From: Armatimonadota bacterium
GTDB taxonomy: Bacteria; Armatimonadota; Armatimonadia; Armatimonadales; Armatimonadaceae
Reading direction: 5' to 3'
NCBI GenBank assembly: GCA_026392155.1
Contig: JAPLCP010000055.1
Location: forward strand, 1-46,172
Length of the DNA: 46,172 nucleotides
In this document: in pieces, positions 38,354 through 46,112 of the stretch
Layout: every line of letters begins with the position of its first letter
How positions within the stretch are numbered: the first letter of the stretch is position 1
Notes under the pieces: generated by a model
The model's database searches: none
Told to the model about the DNA's origin: nothing
Seen by the model: the letters and a program-made list of their open reading frames with translations, nothing else
Program-made: the position numbers and the translations under genes

Positions 38354-39997
38354 ATGAGTCGCAACTTGCTGCTGCTTTTTACGGTACCACTGCTGGTGTC
38401 ATCCGGGTGCGTCCCCAAAAACAATCTCGCTCCGAAAAGCGCGGAGCCCACACAAGCCAAGCTGGTCTTCCGCGATATGGCAGAGGCCGCCGGTGTCCGC
38501 TACTCCTGGCCGGTGCCTGAGAAACGCCCTCTGAACATCCTCCAGACCATTGGCTATGGCTGCGCCTTTCTGGACCTTGACAGCGATGGCAACTTGGATA
38601 TCTTACTGGTCGGCTCCCGTCCGGGGCTGTTCAAAGGCGATGGCAAGGGAAAGTTCGTGGATGTGAGTGAGGCGATGCTGGGAAAGCTCACGGGGCACTT
38701 TCTCGGCTGCGCGGTGGGCGACTACGATGGTGATGGATTTGCAGATCTCTATCTTTCGGGCTACCGTGAGGGGCGCTTGCTCCACAACGAAGCGGGCAAG
38801 GCCTTCCGTGATGTCACGCTCGCCTCGGGGCTGAAGCCACAGCCGTGGGGGACATCTTGCGGCTTCGCGGACTTAGACAACGATGGTAAGCTGGATTTGT
38901 TTGTTGGTAACTACGCCGACTTTGGCCCACAGACCAAGCCGCAGCTCTGTCGGTTTAAGACCAGCCATGGAGATGTCATGAGCTCCTGTGGCCCCATCAA
39001 CTATGTCGGTCTGCCGGGGGTGCTCTTCCAGAATCAAGGTGGCGGCAAGTTTACCGATGTCACCAAAGCGTGGGGAGTTACCGGCCAGAGTGGGCGAACC
39101 CTCGGCGTGGCCTTTGCGGACTTGGAAGGCACGGGTCGGGTGAGCATTGCCCTCGCAAACGATGAAGCTCCGGGCGATTTGTTTGTCAATCAGGGACCGG
39201 GAAAGTTTAAGAACGAAGCTGATCTTCGTGGCACCGCCTACGATCAAAATGGCAATAAGCACGGGGGTATGGGAACTGATTTTGGAGACTTCAACAACGA
39301 TGGGAAGCTAGATCTAGCCGTTGCGACGTTTCAGAACGAGGTAAAGAACCTCTATATCAATGAAGGCATGCTCTTTCGTGACCAGAGCCCGGAGCTTGGT
39401 CTTGGGGAGGGAGCAAATGCCCTAGTTGCCTTTGGAATTAAGTTTATCGACGCGGACAACGATGGCTGGCAGGATTTAATCATCGCCAATGGCCATGTCC
39501 AAGATAATATCGCCGAGATTGAGAAGAAAACCTACCGCCAGCCCCTTCAGCTCTTCCAGAGCAAAGAGGGCAAGGCGCTTCTTGAGGTCAGCAACACCGC
39601 TCTGGTTGGGATTGCCCCCCTCGTAGGCCGAGGCTTAGCCATAGGTGACTACGACAACGATGGCAAGCAAGACGCTCTTGTGGTGGACATGGAAGGCAAG
39701 CCGCTTCTCCTACACAACGAGACCCGCCTGTCAGGGTCATCAGGAAACTGGATCGGCTTCACGCTGCCACCAAACACCTGGGGCGCGGTATTGACCATCG
39801 AAGCCAATGGAAAGCGCTGGACACAGCAGTGCCAGCCTGCGGGCTCCTACCTCTCTAGTAGCGATCCTCGTGTCCACTTTGGCCTAGGCAGTACGTCCGA
39901 TCCGGTTCAGCTTAACATTCGCTGGCCGTCCGGAAAAACCGAGATATTTGCGGGCTTGGCAGCGGGAAGCTACATTAAACTGACCCCCAAAAATTAG
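38354..39997 (+). CDS. FG-GAP/ASPIC-UnbV (CRTAC1-like) lipoprotein
   Basis: This 547-residue protein starts MSRNLLLLFTVPLLVSSGC, a lipoprotein signal with the acylated Cys at 19. The mature part is a beta-propeller with FG-GAP/integrin-like Ca-binding loops: CAFLDLDSDGNLDILL, CAVGDYDGDGFADLYL, CGFADLDNDGKLDLFV, TDFGDFNNDGKLDLAV and LAIGDYDNDGKQDALV. The last 80 residues match the ASPIC/UnbV domain (RVHFGLGSTSDPVQLNIRWP, then SGKTEIFAGLAAGS). Such proteins are surface exposed and their role is generally unknown. The longer open frame upstream overlaps the polymerase and is not used. It is followed by a prepilin, a Gly-rich lipoprotein and a TPR protein on the same strand. Confidence 0.9.
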   Translation: MSRNLLLLFTVPLLVSSGCVPKNNLAPKSAEPTQAKLVFRDMAEAAGVRYSWPVPEKRPLNILQTIGYGCAFLDLDSDGNLDILLVGSRPGLFKGDGKGKFVDVSEAMLGKLTGHFLGCAVGDYDGDGFADLYLSGYREGRLLHNEAGKAFRDVTLASGLKPQPWGTSCGFADLDNDGKLDLFVGNYADFGPQTKPQLCRFKTSHGDVMSSCGPINYVGLPGVLFQNQGGGKFTDVTKAWGVTGQSGRTLGVAFADLEGTGRVSIALANDEAPGDLFVNQGPGKFKNEADLRGTAYDQNGNKHGGMGTDFGDFNNDGKLDLAVATFQNEVKNLYINEGMLFRDQSPELGLGEGANALVAFGIKFIDADNDGWQDLIIANGHVQDNIAEIEKKTYRQPLQLFQSKEGKALLEVSNTALVGIAPLVGRGLAIGDYDNDGKQDALVVDMEGKPLLLHNETRLSGSSGNWIGFTLPPNTWGAVLTIEANGKRWTQQCQPAGSYLSSSDPRVHFGLGSTSDPVQLNIRWPSGKTEIFAGLAAGSYIKLTPKN

Positions 39998-39999
39998 CC

Positions 40000-40028
40000 T
40001 TGACAAAATCTCTCATTTCTTCTAGAAT
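40000..40028 (+). promoter_or_regulatory. consensus promoter of the prepilin gene
   Basis: TTGACA (40000-40005), a 17-bp spacer and TAGAAT (40023-40028) form a strong housekeeping promoter starting 2 nt after the FG-GAP stop. The leader is about 107 nt. Confidence 0.85.
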
Positions 40029-40034
40029 ACGATC

Positions 40035-40141
40035 AGGAGGGTGGTATCAACTACTTTCCAAGCTCTCTCTTGAAGAGAGTTATCATTTCAAACCACTTCG
40101 ACGAAGTTCGTACGAAGTTAGGCCTGAGGGAGTACTCAGTT
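40035..40141 (+). promoter_or_regulatory. structured 5' leader of the prepilin mRNA
   Basis: Three hairpins are visible: CTCTCTTGAAGAGAG near 40067-40081, ACTTCG-A-CGAAGT near 40096-40108, and CTGAG/CTCAG around a loop with GGAG just before the ATG. The last one places the Shine-Dalgarno in a hairpin loop. ACGAAGTT also occurs twice in a row with a 3-nt spacer. Confidence 0.5.
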
Positions 40142-40984
40142 ATGAAAATGTTGAAGCCGATACGCCAGAGTTTTACACTCATTGAGTTGTTAGTTGTCAT
40201 CGCGATTATCGCGATTCTCGCCGCCATCCTCTTCCCTGTCTTTGCCCAAGCCCGTGAAAAAGCCCGCCAGGCAAGCTGCCTGTCTAATATCAAGCAGCTC
40301 ACTCTGGGTTTCATGATGTACTCGCAAGACTACGATGAAACGTTCCCCCAGTGGAAGTGGGATCAGAACTACAGCACGTCCTGGGGAGATGCGGGTTCGC
40401 CCTCTCCGAACAATGCGACCACGATCTGGTACTATGCCATCTATCCCTATGTCAAGAACGGCCAAGTCTACGGCTGTCCCTCGGACCCGCGCAAGACACG
40501 CTTCCGAGACAATGGCTGGTTTACCTGGGGAGGTGCAGGCCCCCTCGGAGCCCTGCGCAACCTGGACAACAATATCCTAAGCTACGGATCTAACGAACCC
40601 CTCACCTACCAGTACCCCGGTATCGCGGCAATGGATCGTCCCGCCAACACGTTCTTGGTCGGTGACATGATGTCTGCGCTTTCGAGCTGGGACTGCTACG
40701 ATGCGGGCTGGAGAAATATCGCCAACTACGATGCGCTAGCCGCCAATGCTCCCCAGCGCCGGTTCCGCATCCCGCGCCTCGCTTGGGCACGCAACGACGG
40801 GCTTCCTAACTACTACGGGAACGCTTGTTCGGGCTCACCAGCCGATAGTGGCATCTTCCCCGGTGCCTGGGAAGCGGCTCCTTACACCATGCACATGAAC
40901 GGCTCCAATGTGGGCTTCGCAGACGGGCATGCGCAGTTCCTTCAGGCATCGCGCGTCACCGCAAACCTGTACGGAGTCAAGTAA
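40142..40984 (+). CDS. type IV prepilin-like protein (DUF1559/H-X9-DG type)
   Basis: This 280-residue protein starts [10 protein letters not shown], then the type III signal [20 protein letters not shown] with the conserved Glu5 of the mature protein. The residue before the cleavage site is Ser rather than Gly. [20 protein letters not shown] follows. The body is a beta domain with many Trp, Tyr and Asn residues. The C-terminal [18 protein letters not shown] is the H-x9-DG-type motif found in the large families of Planctomycetes and Armatimonadota. The protein should be processed by the prepilin peptidase at 24373 and assembled by the pilC system. An ATG at 40070 in the leader is in frame but lacks a Shine-Dalgarno. 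Confidence 0.93.
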   Translation: MKMLKPIRQSFTLIELLVVIAIIAILAAILFPVFAQAREKARQASCLSNIKQLTLGFMMYSQDYDETFPQWKWDQNYSTSWGDAGSPSPNNATTIWYYAIYPYVKNGQVYGCPSDPRKTRFRDNGWFTWGGAGPLGALRNLDNNILSYGSNEPLTYQYPGIAAMDRPANTFLVGDMMSALSSWDCYDAGWRNIANYDALAANAPQRRFRIPRLAWARNDGLPNYYGNACSGSPADSGIFPGAWEAAPYTMHMNGSNVGFADGHAQFLQASRVTANLYGVK

Positions 40985-40985
40985 G

Positions 40986-41285
40986 TTGAAACCACAGACA
41001 AGAGCCTTTATAGGACTAACCACCCTTCTCCTTGCTGGCCTTACCCTGGGGTGTAGCCCCAAGGATCCAACGTCTGCCGACAGTCTCTCGCAAGTGAAGC
41101 CCGGCGACACTCCCTCGGATGCTCAAAAGGAAGCCATGCGGTCAGGACACTCGCGTCCTGGTATGCAAGGCGGAGGGATGCAAGGTGGCTATGGTGGCGG
41201 CTACGGCGGCGGCTACGGTGGCCGCCCCATGGGTATGGGCGGTGGAAGCGGCAGCATGGGCGGCAGTGGTAGCCAAGGCCGCTAG
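40986..41285 (+). CDS. small Gly-rich lipoprotein
   Basis: This 99-residue protein probably starts at TTG 40986, 1 nt after the prepilin stop, which gives a proper lipoprotein signal: FIGLTTLLLAGLTLGC with lipobox LGC and Cys23. The mature part has SQVKPGDTPSDAQKEAMRSG and ends in a Gly/Met-rich tail (QGGYGGGYGGGYGG, then MGMGGGSGSMGGSGSQG) coded by short tandem repeats. The low-complexity tail may be a flexible anchor. It is cotranscribed with the prepilin by spacing. The function is unknown. A longer frame upstream lies inside the prepilin gene. Confidence 0.7.
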   Translation: MKPQTRAFIGLTTLLLAGLTLGCSPKDPTSADSLSQVKPGDTPSDAQKEAMRSGHSRPGMQGGGMQGGYGGGYGGGYGGRPMGMGGGSGSMGGSGSQGR

Positions 41286-41305
41286 TGCTGGTAGCACGGT
41301 TGTGC

Positions 41306-41311
41306 TAGAAT
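41306..41311 (+). promoter_or_regulatory. -10 box of the TPR gene, leaderless type
   Basis: TAGAAT lies 8 nt before the ATG at 41320, with no Shine-Dalgarno. Confidence 0.5.
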
Positions 41312-41319
41312 AGCCTTCC

Positions 41320-42639
41320 ATGCCCGTCACCAACGTATCCACAGAGAGGACCCCCTCCACGCCCCCCCCGGCGCGTGGGAGGCGTCCTCTCTTTGTCGTC
41401 CTGGGTCTCCTGGGACTCAGTTTTGTCATCAGCCTTCCGTGGCAGCAGCGCCAGTGGAAGCAAGTGGAGAAGCTCCGCTCCGAAACACAGAGCCAGCAAG
41501 TGCGCTTAGAGTCGCTTCAGACTCTCAAAAACAAAGCGACGGCCAGTGAGCAGAGCCTTGGGCAACACCCGGAGAGCTTGGAGGCACTTTTCCAGGCAAG
41601 TGAGGCCGCCTTCACCCAAAACAATCGCCCCCGTGTTGCTCAGCTCTTAGCGACAATTGAGGAAAAACTCCAAACAAACCCCACCCCAGATATCGGCGCC
41701 TGCATGGCACTCTCGCAGCTCTATCAGCGCCTTGGCTGGCTAGACCGTGGGCTTTTCTATGCCGAGAAAGCCGTCGCGCTGGATCCAAAATCGCCCCCGG
41801 CCTTGGTCACTCTCGCTTTTATCGAAGCCCACCTGGGCTGGCTAGAGCGGGCCTGGCCTCATCTCAAGCAGGCGCAAAGCCTTGCCCCCGACACTCCCGG
41901 AATTCATTCCGCGCAGGCACTTTTACACGACCAGATGGGTGCCTACAACGAGGTGGAAAAATCTCTCCAAGCCGCTCTCAAACAAACGCCTAACGACTGG
42001 CCTACCTCGGTTCTGCTCGCACGGAACCAGATGGCTCAAAAACGCTTTACCGAGGCGCTCGCCACACTTGCGGCGGCAGAAAAGTCGGCTCCCAGTCAGC
42101 CGGGTATTCTCTCCGCCCAGGTTGAGGCGCAGTTCAACCTAGCCCAACAGAAAGTAAAGGGAGCACCTGCAGAGCTGGCGACAGCCCTAGAGCTCGCCCA
42201 GCGCTACCTCCAGCTCTCTCCCGATAGCGCCCAAGATGGCCACTACTGGGTCGGGAAGATCCTGCTCGCGCAGAAAAAAGAAAAAGAAGCGCTGGCGGAG
42301 TGGGAGAAGATCTACACACCTCAGACAGACAGCCAGTCCCTTCTGATCGGCATGGGGCAGCTTCTGGTTCGCCAAGGCCAGCGTGCGCGGGGAGAGGCGC
42401 TCCTCGCGCGAAGCCGGGAGCTACGCCGCTTGGGGGAAGAGTATACACGCTGGATTTCAAATACCCGTGACGACTTCAAGAACCCTGAGTTGCACCGCCA
42501 GTTTGCCCGCTGGTGTCAGAAAGAAGGACGGCTGCCACGCGCGATTATCGAGTGGGAGCAAGTTCTCGTGCACTTCCCCCAAGATGTCGAGGCTAGCTCC
42601 AACCGTGATCGCTGCATCGCGCAACGCAGTAAGCGATAG
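41320..42639 (+). CDS. membrane-anchored TPR protein
   Basis: This 439-residue protein has a Pro/Arg-rich N-terminus, one membrane helix (LFVVLGLLGLSFVISLPW, about 24-41), a short coiled coil (VEKLRSETQSQQVRLESLQT) and then TPR-type repeats to the end (LSQLYQRLGWLDRGLFYAEK, LVTLAFIEAHLGWLERAWPH, SVLLARNQMAQKRFTEALAT). The repeats probably face the periplasm. It follows the FG-GAP lipoprotein, prepilin and Gly-rich lipoprotein on the same strand; the cluster may act together at the cell surface (inference). The last codons overlap the -10 box of the next gene. Confidence 0.85.
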   Translation: MPVTNVSTERTPSTPPPARGRRPLFVVLGLLGLSFVISLPWQQRQWKQVEKLRSETQSQQVRLESLQTLKNKATASEQSLGQHPESLEALFQASEAAFTQNNRPRVAQLLATIEEKLQTNPTPDIGACMALSQLYQRLGWLDRGLFYAEKAVALDPKSPPALVTLAFIEAHLGWLERAWPHLKQAQSLAPDTPGIHSAQALLHDQMGAYNEVEKSLQAALKQTPNDWPTSVLLARNQMAQKRFTEALATLAAAEKSAPSQPGILSAQVEAQFNLAQQKVKGAPAELATALELAQRYLQLSPDSAQDGHYWVGKILLAQKKEKEALAEWEKIYTPQTDSQSLLIGMGQLLVRQGQRARGEALLARSRELRRLGEEYTRWISNTRDDFKNPELHRQFARWCQKEGRLPRAIIEWEQVLVHFPQDVEASSNRDRCIAQRSKR

Positions 42640-42642
42640 AAT
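42637..42642 (+). promoter_or_regulatory. -10 box of the second alpha/beta hydrolase gene
   Basis: TAGAAT lies 6 nt before the GTG at 42649 and uses the TAG stop of the TPR gene as its first three bases. Confidence 0.5.
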
Positions 42643-42648
42643 AGCGGT

Positions 42649-43488
42649 GTGACGTTTCCTGAGCTTGTAGCCCTCTGGCTTACCCCACCCCGCTTTCCTG
42701 CCCCAGCGTTTCCCCTTGAGCCGAGGCGTTTTTCTCTCACCCTCCCCAGGGTACCTCTTGAAGGCTTCCCAGCAGAGCGCTACCCCGAGGTGCTGGGAGC
42801 ACACAAGACCGTCGCCTGCTACGAGTGGCCGGGCACTGGGCCGACAGTTATTCTTGCTCACGGCTGGGGGGGGTGCGCGGCGCAGTTTGCGGGCTGGATC
42901 AAGCCGCTCACGCAAGCGGGCTACCGCGTGCTTGCCTACGATGCCCCCGCCCATGGCGACTCCGAGGGGACGCTGGCAAGTGCCCCCGCCAACGCCGGAA
43001 CGCTGAACGCACTGGCCAAGTGGCACGGTGGCCCGATCCACGCGATTATCGGGCACTCGCTCGGGGCCATTGCAACCACGCTGGCACTTGCGGCAGGTGT
43101 TCAGACCGAGCGCGTTGTTTTTCTTGCCCCCATCTGCTTTGTCTACGATGGCCTCAAGAACCACGGCCTACGCGAGGGACTCACCGACGCCGAGGCAGAT
43201 GAGCTGGTACTCTACTTTGAGACGGAGTTCAGTGCGAATCTCTCAGTGCTCAGTGCCCTCGAACGGGTTGAGAGTCCGCCGCCTCTGACAATCTTTCATG
43301 ACCATGCCGATGAGAGTGTGCCCTACGAAGAGGCGGAGATTATCGCGGCGAGCTGGCCGGGCTCCACGCTGATCGAGGTGCCGCGTGTGGGACACACGCG
43401 GATACTACTCTCACGCAGCGTTATCCAGCAAGCACTTTCCGCGCTAGACGGCTCAGCGACTCCTCGGGAAACGCCTCCAGCTCCGTAA
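42649..43488 (+). CDS. alpha/beta hydrolase
   Basis: This 279-residue cytoplasmic protein starts at GTG (MTFPELVALWLTPPRFPAPA). Fold markers are VILAHGWGGCAAQF (oxyanion region), AYDAPAHGDSEG, the nucleophile elbow GHSLG, the acidic residue in IFHDHADESVPYEEA, and His in PRVGHTRILLS. The substrate is not predictable; the group includes esterases and epoxide or haloalkane-type hydrolases. The C-terminal 22 codons overlap, in antisense, the end of the Nudix gene (68 bp). Confidence 0.88.
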   Translation: MTFPELVALWLTPPRFPAPAFPLEPRRFSLTLPRVPLEGFPAERYPEVLGAHKTVACYEWPGTGPTVILAHGWGGCAAQFAGWIKPLTQAGYRVLAYDAPAHGDSEGTLASAPANAGTLNALAKWHGGPIHAIIGHSLGAIATTLALAAGVQTERVVFLAPICFVYDGLKNHGLREGLTDAEADELVLYFETEFSANLSVLSALERVESPPPLTIFHDHADESVPYEEAEIIAASWPGSTLIEVPRVGHTRILLSRSVIQQALSALDGSATPRETPPAP

Positions 43489-43927
43489 GCGCAATCCAGC
43501 GGCCGGTGGCAGGCTCCACACCTTCCCGAACCCGAAAGAGAAAGCGAAGGTCGTGGTGAAAGTGCATCGGCTCATCGCCGCGTGCGGGGATGGGGTGCAC
43601 GTCCACATCGAAGAGAGCACCGTCACTCTCGACATCGGCCTCGGTCAGCCCCGTCTCCTCACATAGCTCGCGCAGTGCGCCGTGCCACGGCGAGGTGTCC
43701 TCAGGCTCCAAGTGCCCGCCCGGCTGTAGCCAGCGCTGGAGCTTCTCGTGCCAGATCAGCCACGCCGAAGCGCCATCCGCACTCAGCAAAAACGCCGAGC
43801 CGGTAAGATGCCCCTCAAGTGTCGAGCGCGACGCAGGCTCCGCCACACGCCCCACAAACTCCCGCACCTGCGCCACATGCGCCGCCTCGGTGGAATCAAA
43901 CGGAGAAAAATTGTCAGGGATTATCAC
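43421..43927 (-). CDS. Nudix hydrolase
   Basis: This 168-residue protein has a Nudix box, GGHLEPEDTSPWHGALRELC then EETGL, matching Gx5Ex7REUxEExGU with the metal-binding Glu residues present. Upstream, SAFLLSADGASAWLIWHEKL forms the usual strand. It hydrolyses a nucleoside diphosphate linked to another group; the substrate is unknown. GTG 43927 was chosen because its GTGA overlaps the alcohol dehydrogenase stop and GGAGG lies 7 nt upstream; a TTG at 43933 is the alternative. Translation is coupled to the dehydrogenase gene. Confidence 0.88.
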   Translation of the reverse strand: MIIPDNFSPFDSTEAAHVAQVREFVGRVAEPASRSTLEGHLTGSAFLLSADGASAWLIWHEKLQRWLQPGGHLEPEDTSPWHGALRELCEETGLTEADVESDGALFDVDVHPIPARGDEPMHFHHDLRFLFRVREGVEPATGRWIALTELEAFPEESLSRLARKVLAG

Positions 43928-45039
43928 CAGCAAGCCTCCAGGACTTCTCGTACATCGCTTTCGTGGACCGTTCGGGGGTTGGCTTTGGTGGAGCCGCTGA
44001 CGAGGGTCTCGGCGATGATGGCGTCGAAGTCGGTGCGTTTTAGGCCCAGCTCGGAGAGGTGGCGTGGGATGCTAAAGTCGTCGAGCCATTTTTCGGCGAA
44101 GGCGGCAAGGTCTTCGCGGGGCGCCCCCAGCCCGATGGCAATATCGCTGTAGCGGTCGAGATCTGCACCGAGGTTGAAGCGGATGACGGGTGGCAAGAGC
44201 AGGGCGCAGAGCAGGCCGTGGGCGGCGCCGGTGCGTGCGCCGACGGGGTGCGCGATGCCGTGCACCAGCCCGAGGCGTGCGGTATTGAGTGCCATCCCGG
44301 CCTGGTAGCTGGCGATCAGCATGCGCTCGCGGGCTTCTAAGTTTTCGCCATCCCGAAACGCCGACGGTAGCCACTCGGCGATATCAAAGGCGGCTTGCAG
44401 CGCGAGCGGATCGGTGAAGGGGTTGGCTCCTCGGCTGACGAAGGCTTCGACGGCTTGAACAAAGGCGTCCATGCCGGAGTACGCCGTGACGTGGGGCGGA
44501 CAAGAGGCGCTGAGCGTGGCGTCAAGGATCACGGTGCGTGGGAGCATCGCGCCGCCTCGGATGCTGGCTTTCTTGGGAGCTGTGCCGCGCTTGTCCGTGA
44601 AGACCCCTACCCAAGTCGCCTCGGAGCCGGTTCCTGCCGTCGTGGGCACAGCGAGAATTGGCAAAGCATCCGATCCAGACTCCGGCACGGCGAGCTTGCC
44701 GTCGAAGTAGTCGTAGATGTTGCCAGGGAGCGCGGCGGCCTTGGCGACATCGAGGACGCTGCCGCCGCCAATGGCAATGATGGAGTCGCAGCGCTTTGCC
44801 GAGCCCTGCGCCGCCGTACAGTCTGCCAGAGTGGGCTCTGGAGGAACCCCGATATGGAACCGTGCATCGGGGAGGGTTGCCTGGATTTTCTCCAGCATCC
44901 CGCTCATGGCCAGGCTCTTGCCACAGACAATCAGCGGCCTCTTTCCCAGGAGAGCGGCCTCGGCGGCCAGTCGCCCGTCGGTGGCTGCGCCCGCGCCGCA
45001 GACCACTTTTCCCGGCGTGACAAAGGTAAATGTGTGCAT
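43924..45039 (-). CDS. iron-type (group III) alcohol dehydrogenase, one metal ligand altered
   Basis: This 371-residue protein has the NAD(P)-binding GGGSVLDVAKAAAL, the PTTAGTGSEAT motif and the metal region. By comparison with FucO (Asp196, His200, His263, His277) the ligands should be Asp191, position 195, His260 and His274. Position 195 is Gln in GMDAFVQAVEAF, while the two later His residues are in place (HGIAHPVGARTGAAHG). The family oxidises or reduces alcohols and aldehydes with iron or zinc. Some subgroups do carry Gln here, so the enzyme may still be active. The start has a strong Shine-Dalgarno (GGAGGAGGG) that is the end of a REP-like repeat. Confidence 0.9.
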   Translation of the reverse strand: MHTFTFVTPGKVVCGAGAATDGRLAAEAALLGKRPLIVCGKSLAMSGMLEKIQATLPDARFHIGVPPEPTLADCTAAQGSAKRCDSIIAIGGGSVLDVAKAAALPGNIYDYFDGKLAVPESGSDALPILAVPTTAGTGSEATWVGVFTDKRGTAPKKASIRGGAMLPRTVILDATLSASCPPHVTAYSGMDAFVQAVEAFVSRGANPFTDPLALQAAFDIAEWLPSAFRDGENLEARERMLIASYQAGMALNTARLGLVHGIAHPVGARTGAAHGLLCALLLPPVIRFNLGADLDRYSDIAIGLGAPREDLAAFAEKWLDDFSIPRHLSELGLKRTDFDAIIAETLVSGSTKANPRTVHESDVREVLEACW

Positions 45040-45046
45040 TGAACTT

Positions 45047-45116
45047 CCCTCCTCCCCCCGCCCCCGGGTACCCTCTGGGTGCCAACCCTGTGGAGGCAGG
45101 GTGGGCGGAGGGGAGT
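45047..45116 (+). repeat. REP-like GC-rich palindromic unit, copy 3
   Basis: The unit starts CCCTCCTCCCCCCGCCCCC and contains CCAACCCTGTGGAGGCAGG, then ends GGAGGGGAGT. This matches the reverse complement of 9657-9712 in order with few differences plus a short insertion. It starts 7 bp upstream of the alcohol dehydrogenase start codon. Confidence 0.75.
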
Positions 45117-45126
45117 CCGAGGGATT

Positions 45127-45233
45127 TTACATTATACGGTGTGCGCCCATTCCAAGTTATGGCCCGAAGGGGCCTTCGTAGCTTTAGCTCTCCAGTCCCG
45201 CCGCTCCAACCGGCGGGATTACATTGTACGGTG
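45127..45233 (+). repeat. 15-bp direct repeats flanking a hairpin-rich spacer
   Basis: TTACATTATACGGTG (45127-45141) recurs as TTACATTGTACGGTG (45219-45233) with one mismatch; the second copy includes the PhyH stop codon. The spacer holds GGCCCGAAGGGGCC (45161-45174) and CCCGCCG/CGGCGGG (about 45197-45217). The latter may be the PhyH terminator hairpin, although no T-run follows on minus. Confidence 0.6.
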
Positions 45234-46091
45234 GGCGGACTTCTGTGGGGCGGGTTTGGCGAGGGCTTCGGCCCAGGCGGTATCCCAGGCGGCGTAGTCG
45301 GTCTCGACACTTTCGGGGCTTTGCTCGCTACGCACCACAAACGACGGCTGCCAGGGCCGTCCAGTGGGCGTGCCGGTGGGCTGGTAGCGCAAGTCGAGGC
45401 TCCAGCGGACGGTGTCGGTGAGGTTGGGAGTCGAGCGGTGGGGCGTGCACTTGTGCATGAACACGACGCCGCCTTTTTTCACCGCAGCAACCAACGGCTC
45501 GATCTTAGGAAGGGCATCTTCGCGGATGGTCGCGCCGCCTGCACCACCGATATGCGGCAGGAGGCCCCGCTCCCAGACCCCGGGAAGGATCTGCATACAG
45601 CCATTTTGCACGGTCGCGTCCACGAGAGGCAGCCAGCAGGTGATGATCTCGCTGTGGTCGGCCTCTTCCCAGGTCACGGCGGCGTCCTGGTGCCACGGCA
45701 CGTTAAAGTAGCTCCCGCCTGCCTGATCCGCGACTTTGCCCCGAATGTGCTGGATCGGGCTGGCGATCAGCTCGGGCGTCCCCAGAAGCTGCTGCACGGC
45801 ATCCAGTAAGTTTTTGCAGTGGAGAAAGTCAAAAAACTCGGGGAGGCGGGCATTCATCACGTCCATGCCGTCTTGGATCGCCCGGTTCTGGGCATAGAGC
45901 CACGCAAAACGCTTGTCAAAGGGCAGCGTCTCTTTCAAGTCCGCAATCGCCAGTGCTCGTGCCTTGGCATCAATCCAGCGCGTGTAGCCTGCGATCACCG
46001 GCGCGAGGTCGGCTTCGTCTAGCACGCCTTCTGCCACTAAAACACCATCGCTCTTAAACTGCGCGAGCTGCGCCTCCGTTAATCGTCCCAT
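45219..46091 (-). CDS. phytanoyl-CoA dioxygenase (PhyH) family oxygenase
   Basis: This 290-residue protein is a non-haem Fe(II)/2-oxoglutarate-type oxygenase. The iron triad is visible: His134 and Asp136 in VPWHQDAAVT and the distal His218 in KCTPHRSTPN. Arg229 in RWSLDLRYQP is the likely 2-oxoglutarate ligand. The N-terminus (LTEAQLAQFKSDGVLVAEGV) is typical of the family. The substrate is unknown. ATG 46091 was chosen because GGTGGAG lies just upstream; an in-frame ATG at 46112 directly touches the T-run of a terminator. The REP-like repeat separates it from the alcohol dehydrogenase. Confidence 0.9.
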   Translation of the reverse strand: MGRLTEAQLAQFKSDGVLVAEGVLDEADLAPVIAGYTRWIDAKARALAIADLKETLPFDKRFAWLYAQNRAIQDGMDVMNARLPEFFDFLHCKNLLDAVQQLLGTPELIASPIQHIRGKVADQAGGSYFNVPWHQDAAVTWEEADHSEIITCWLPLVDATVQNGCMQILPGVWERGLLPHIGGAGGATIREDALPKIEPLVAAVKKGGVVFMHKCTPHRSTPNLTDTVRWSLDLRYQPTGTPTGRPWQPSFVVRSEQSPESVETDYAAWDTAWAEALAKPAPQKSAHRTM

Positions 46092-46112
46092 TTCTCCACC
46101 CTCACTCTCCAT

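Noticed and set aside
41150-41285. Short tandem GGTGGCGGCTAC-like repeats considered as a DNA repeat array
   Set aside because: They lie in frame inside the Gly-rich tail of the lipoprotein and are explained by its low-complexity protein sequence.
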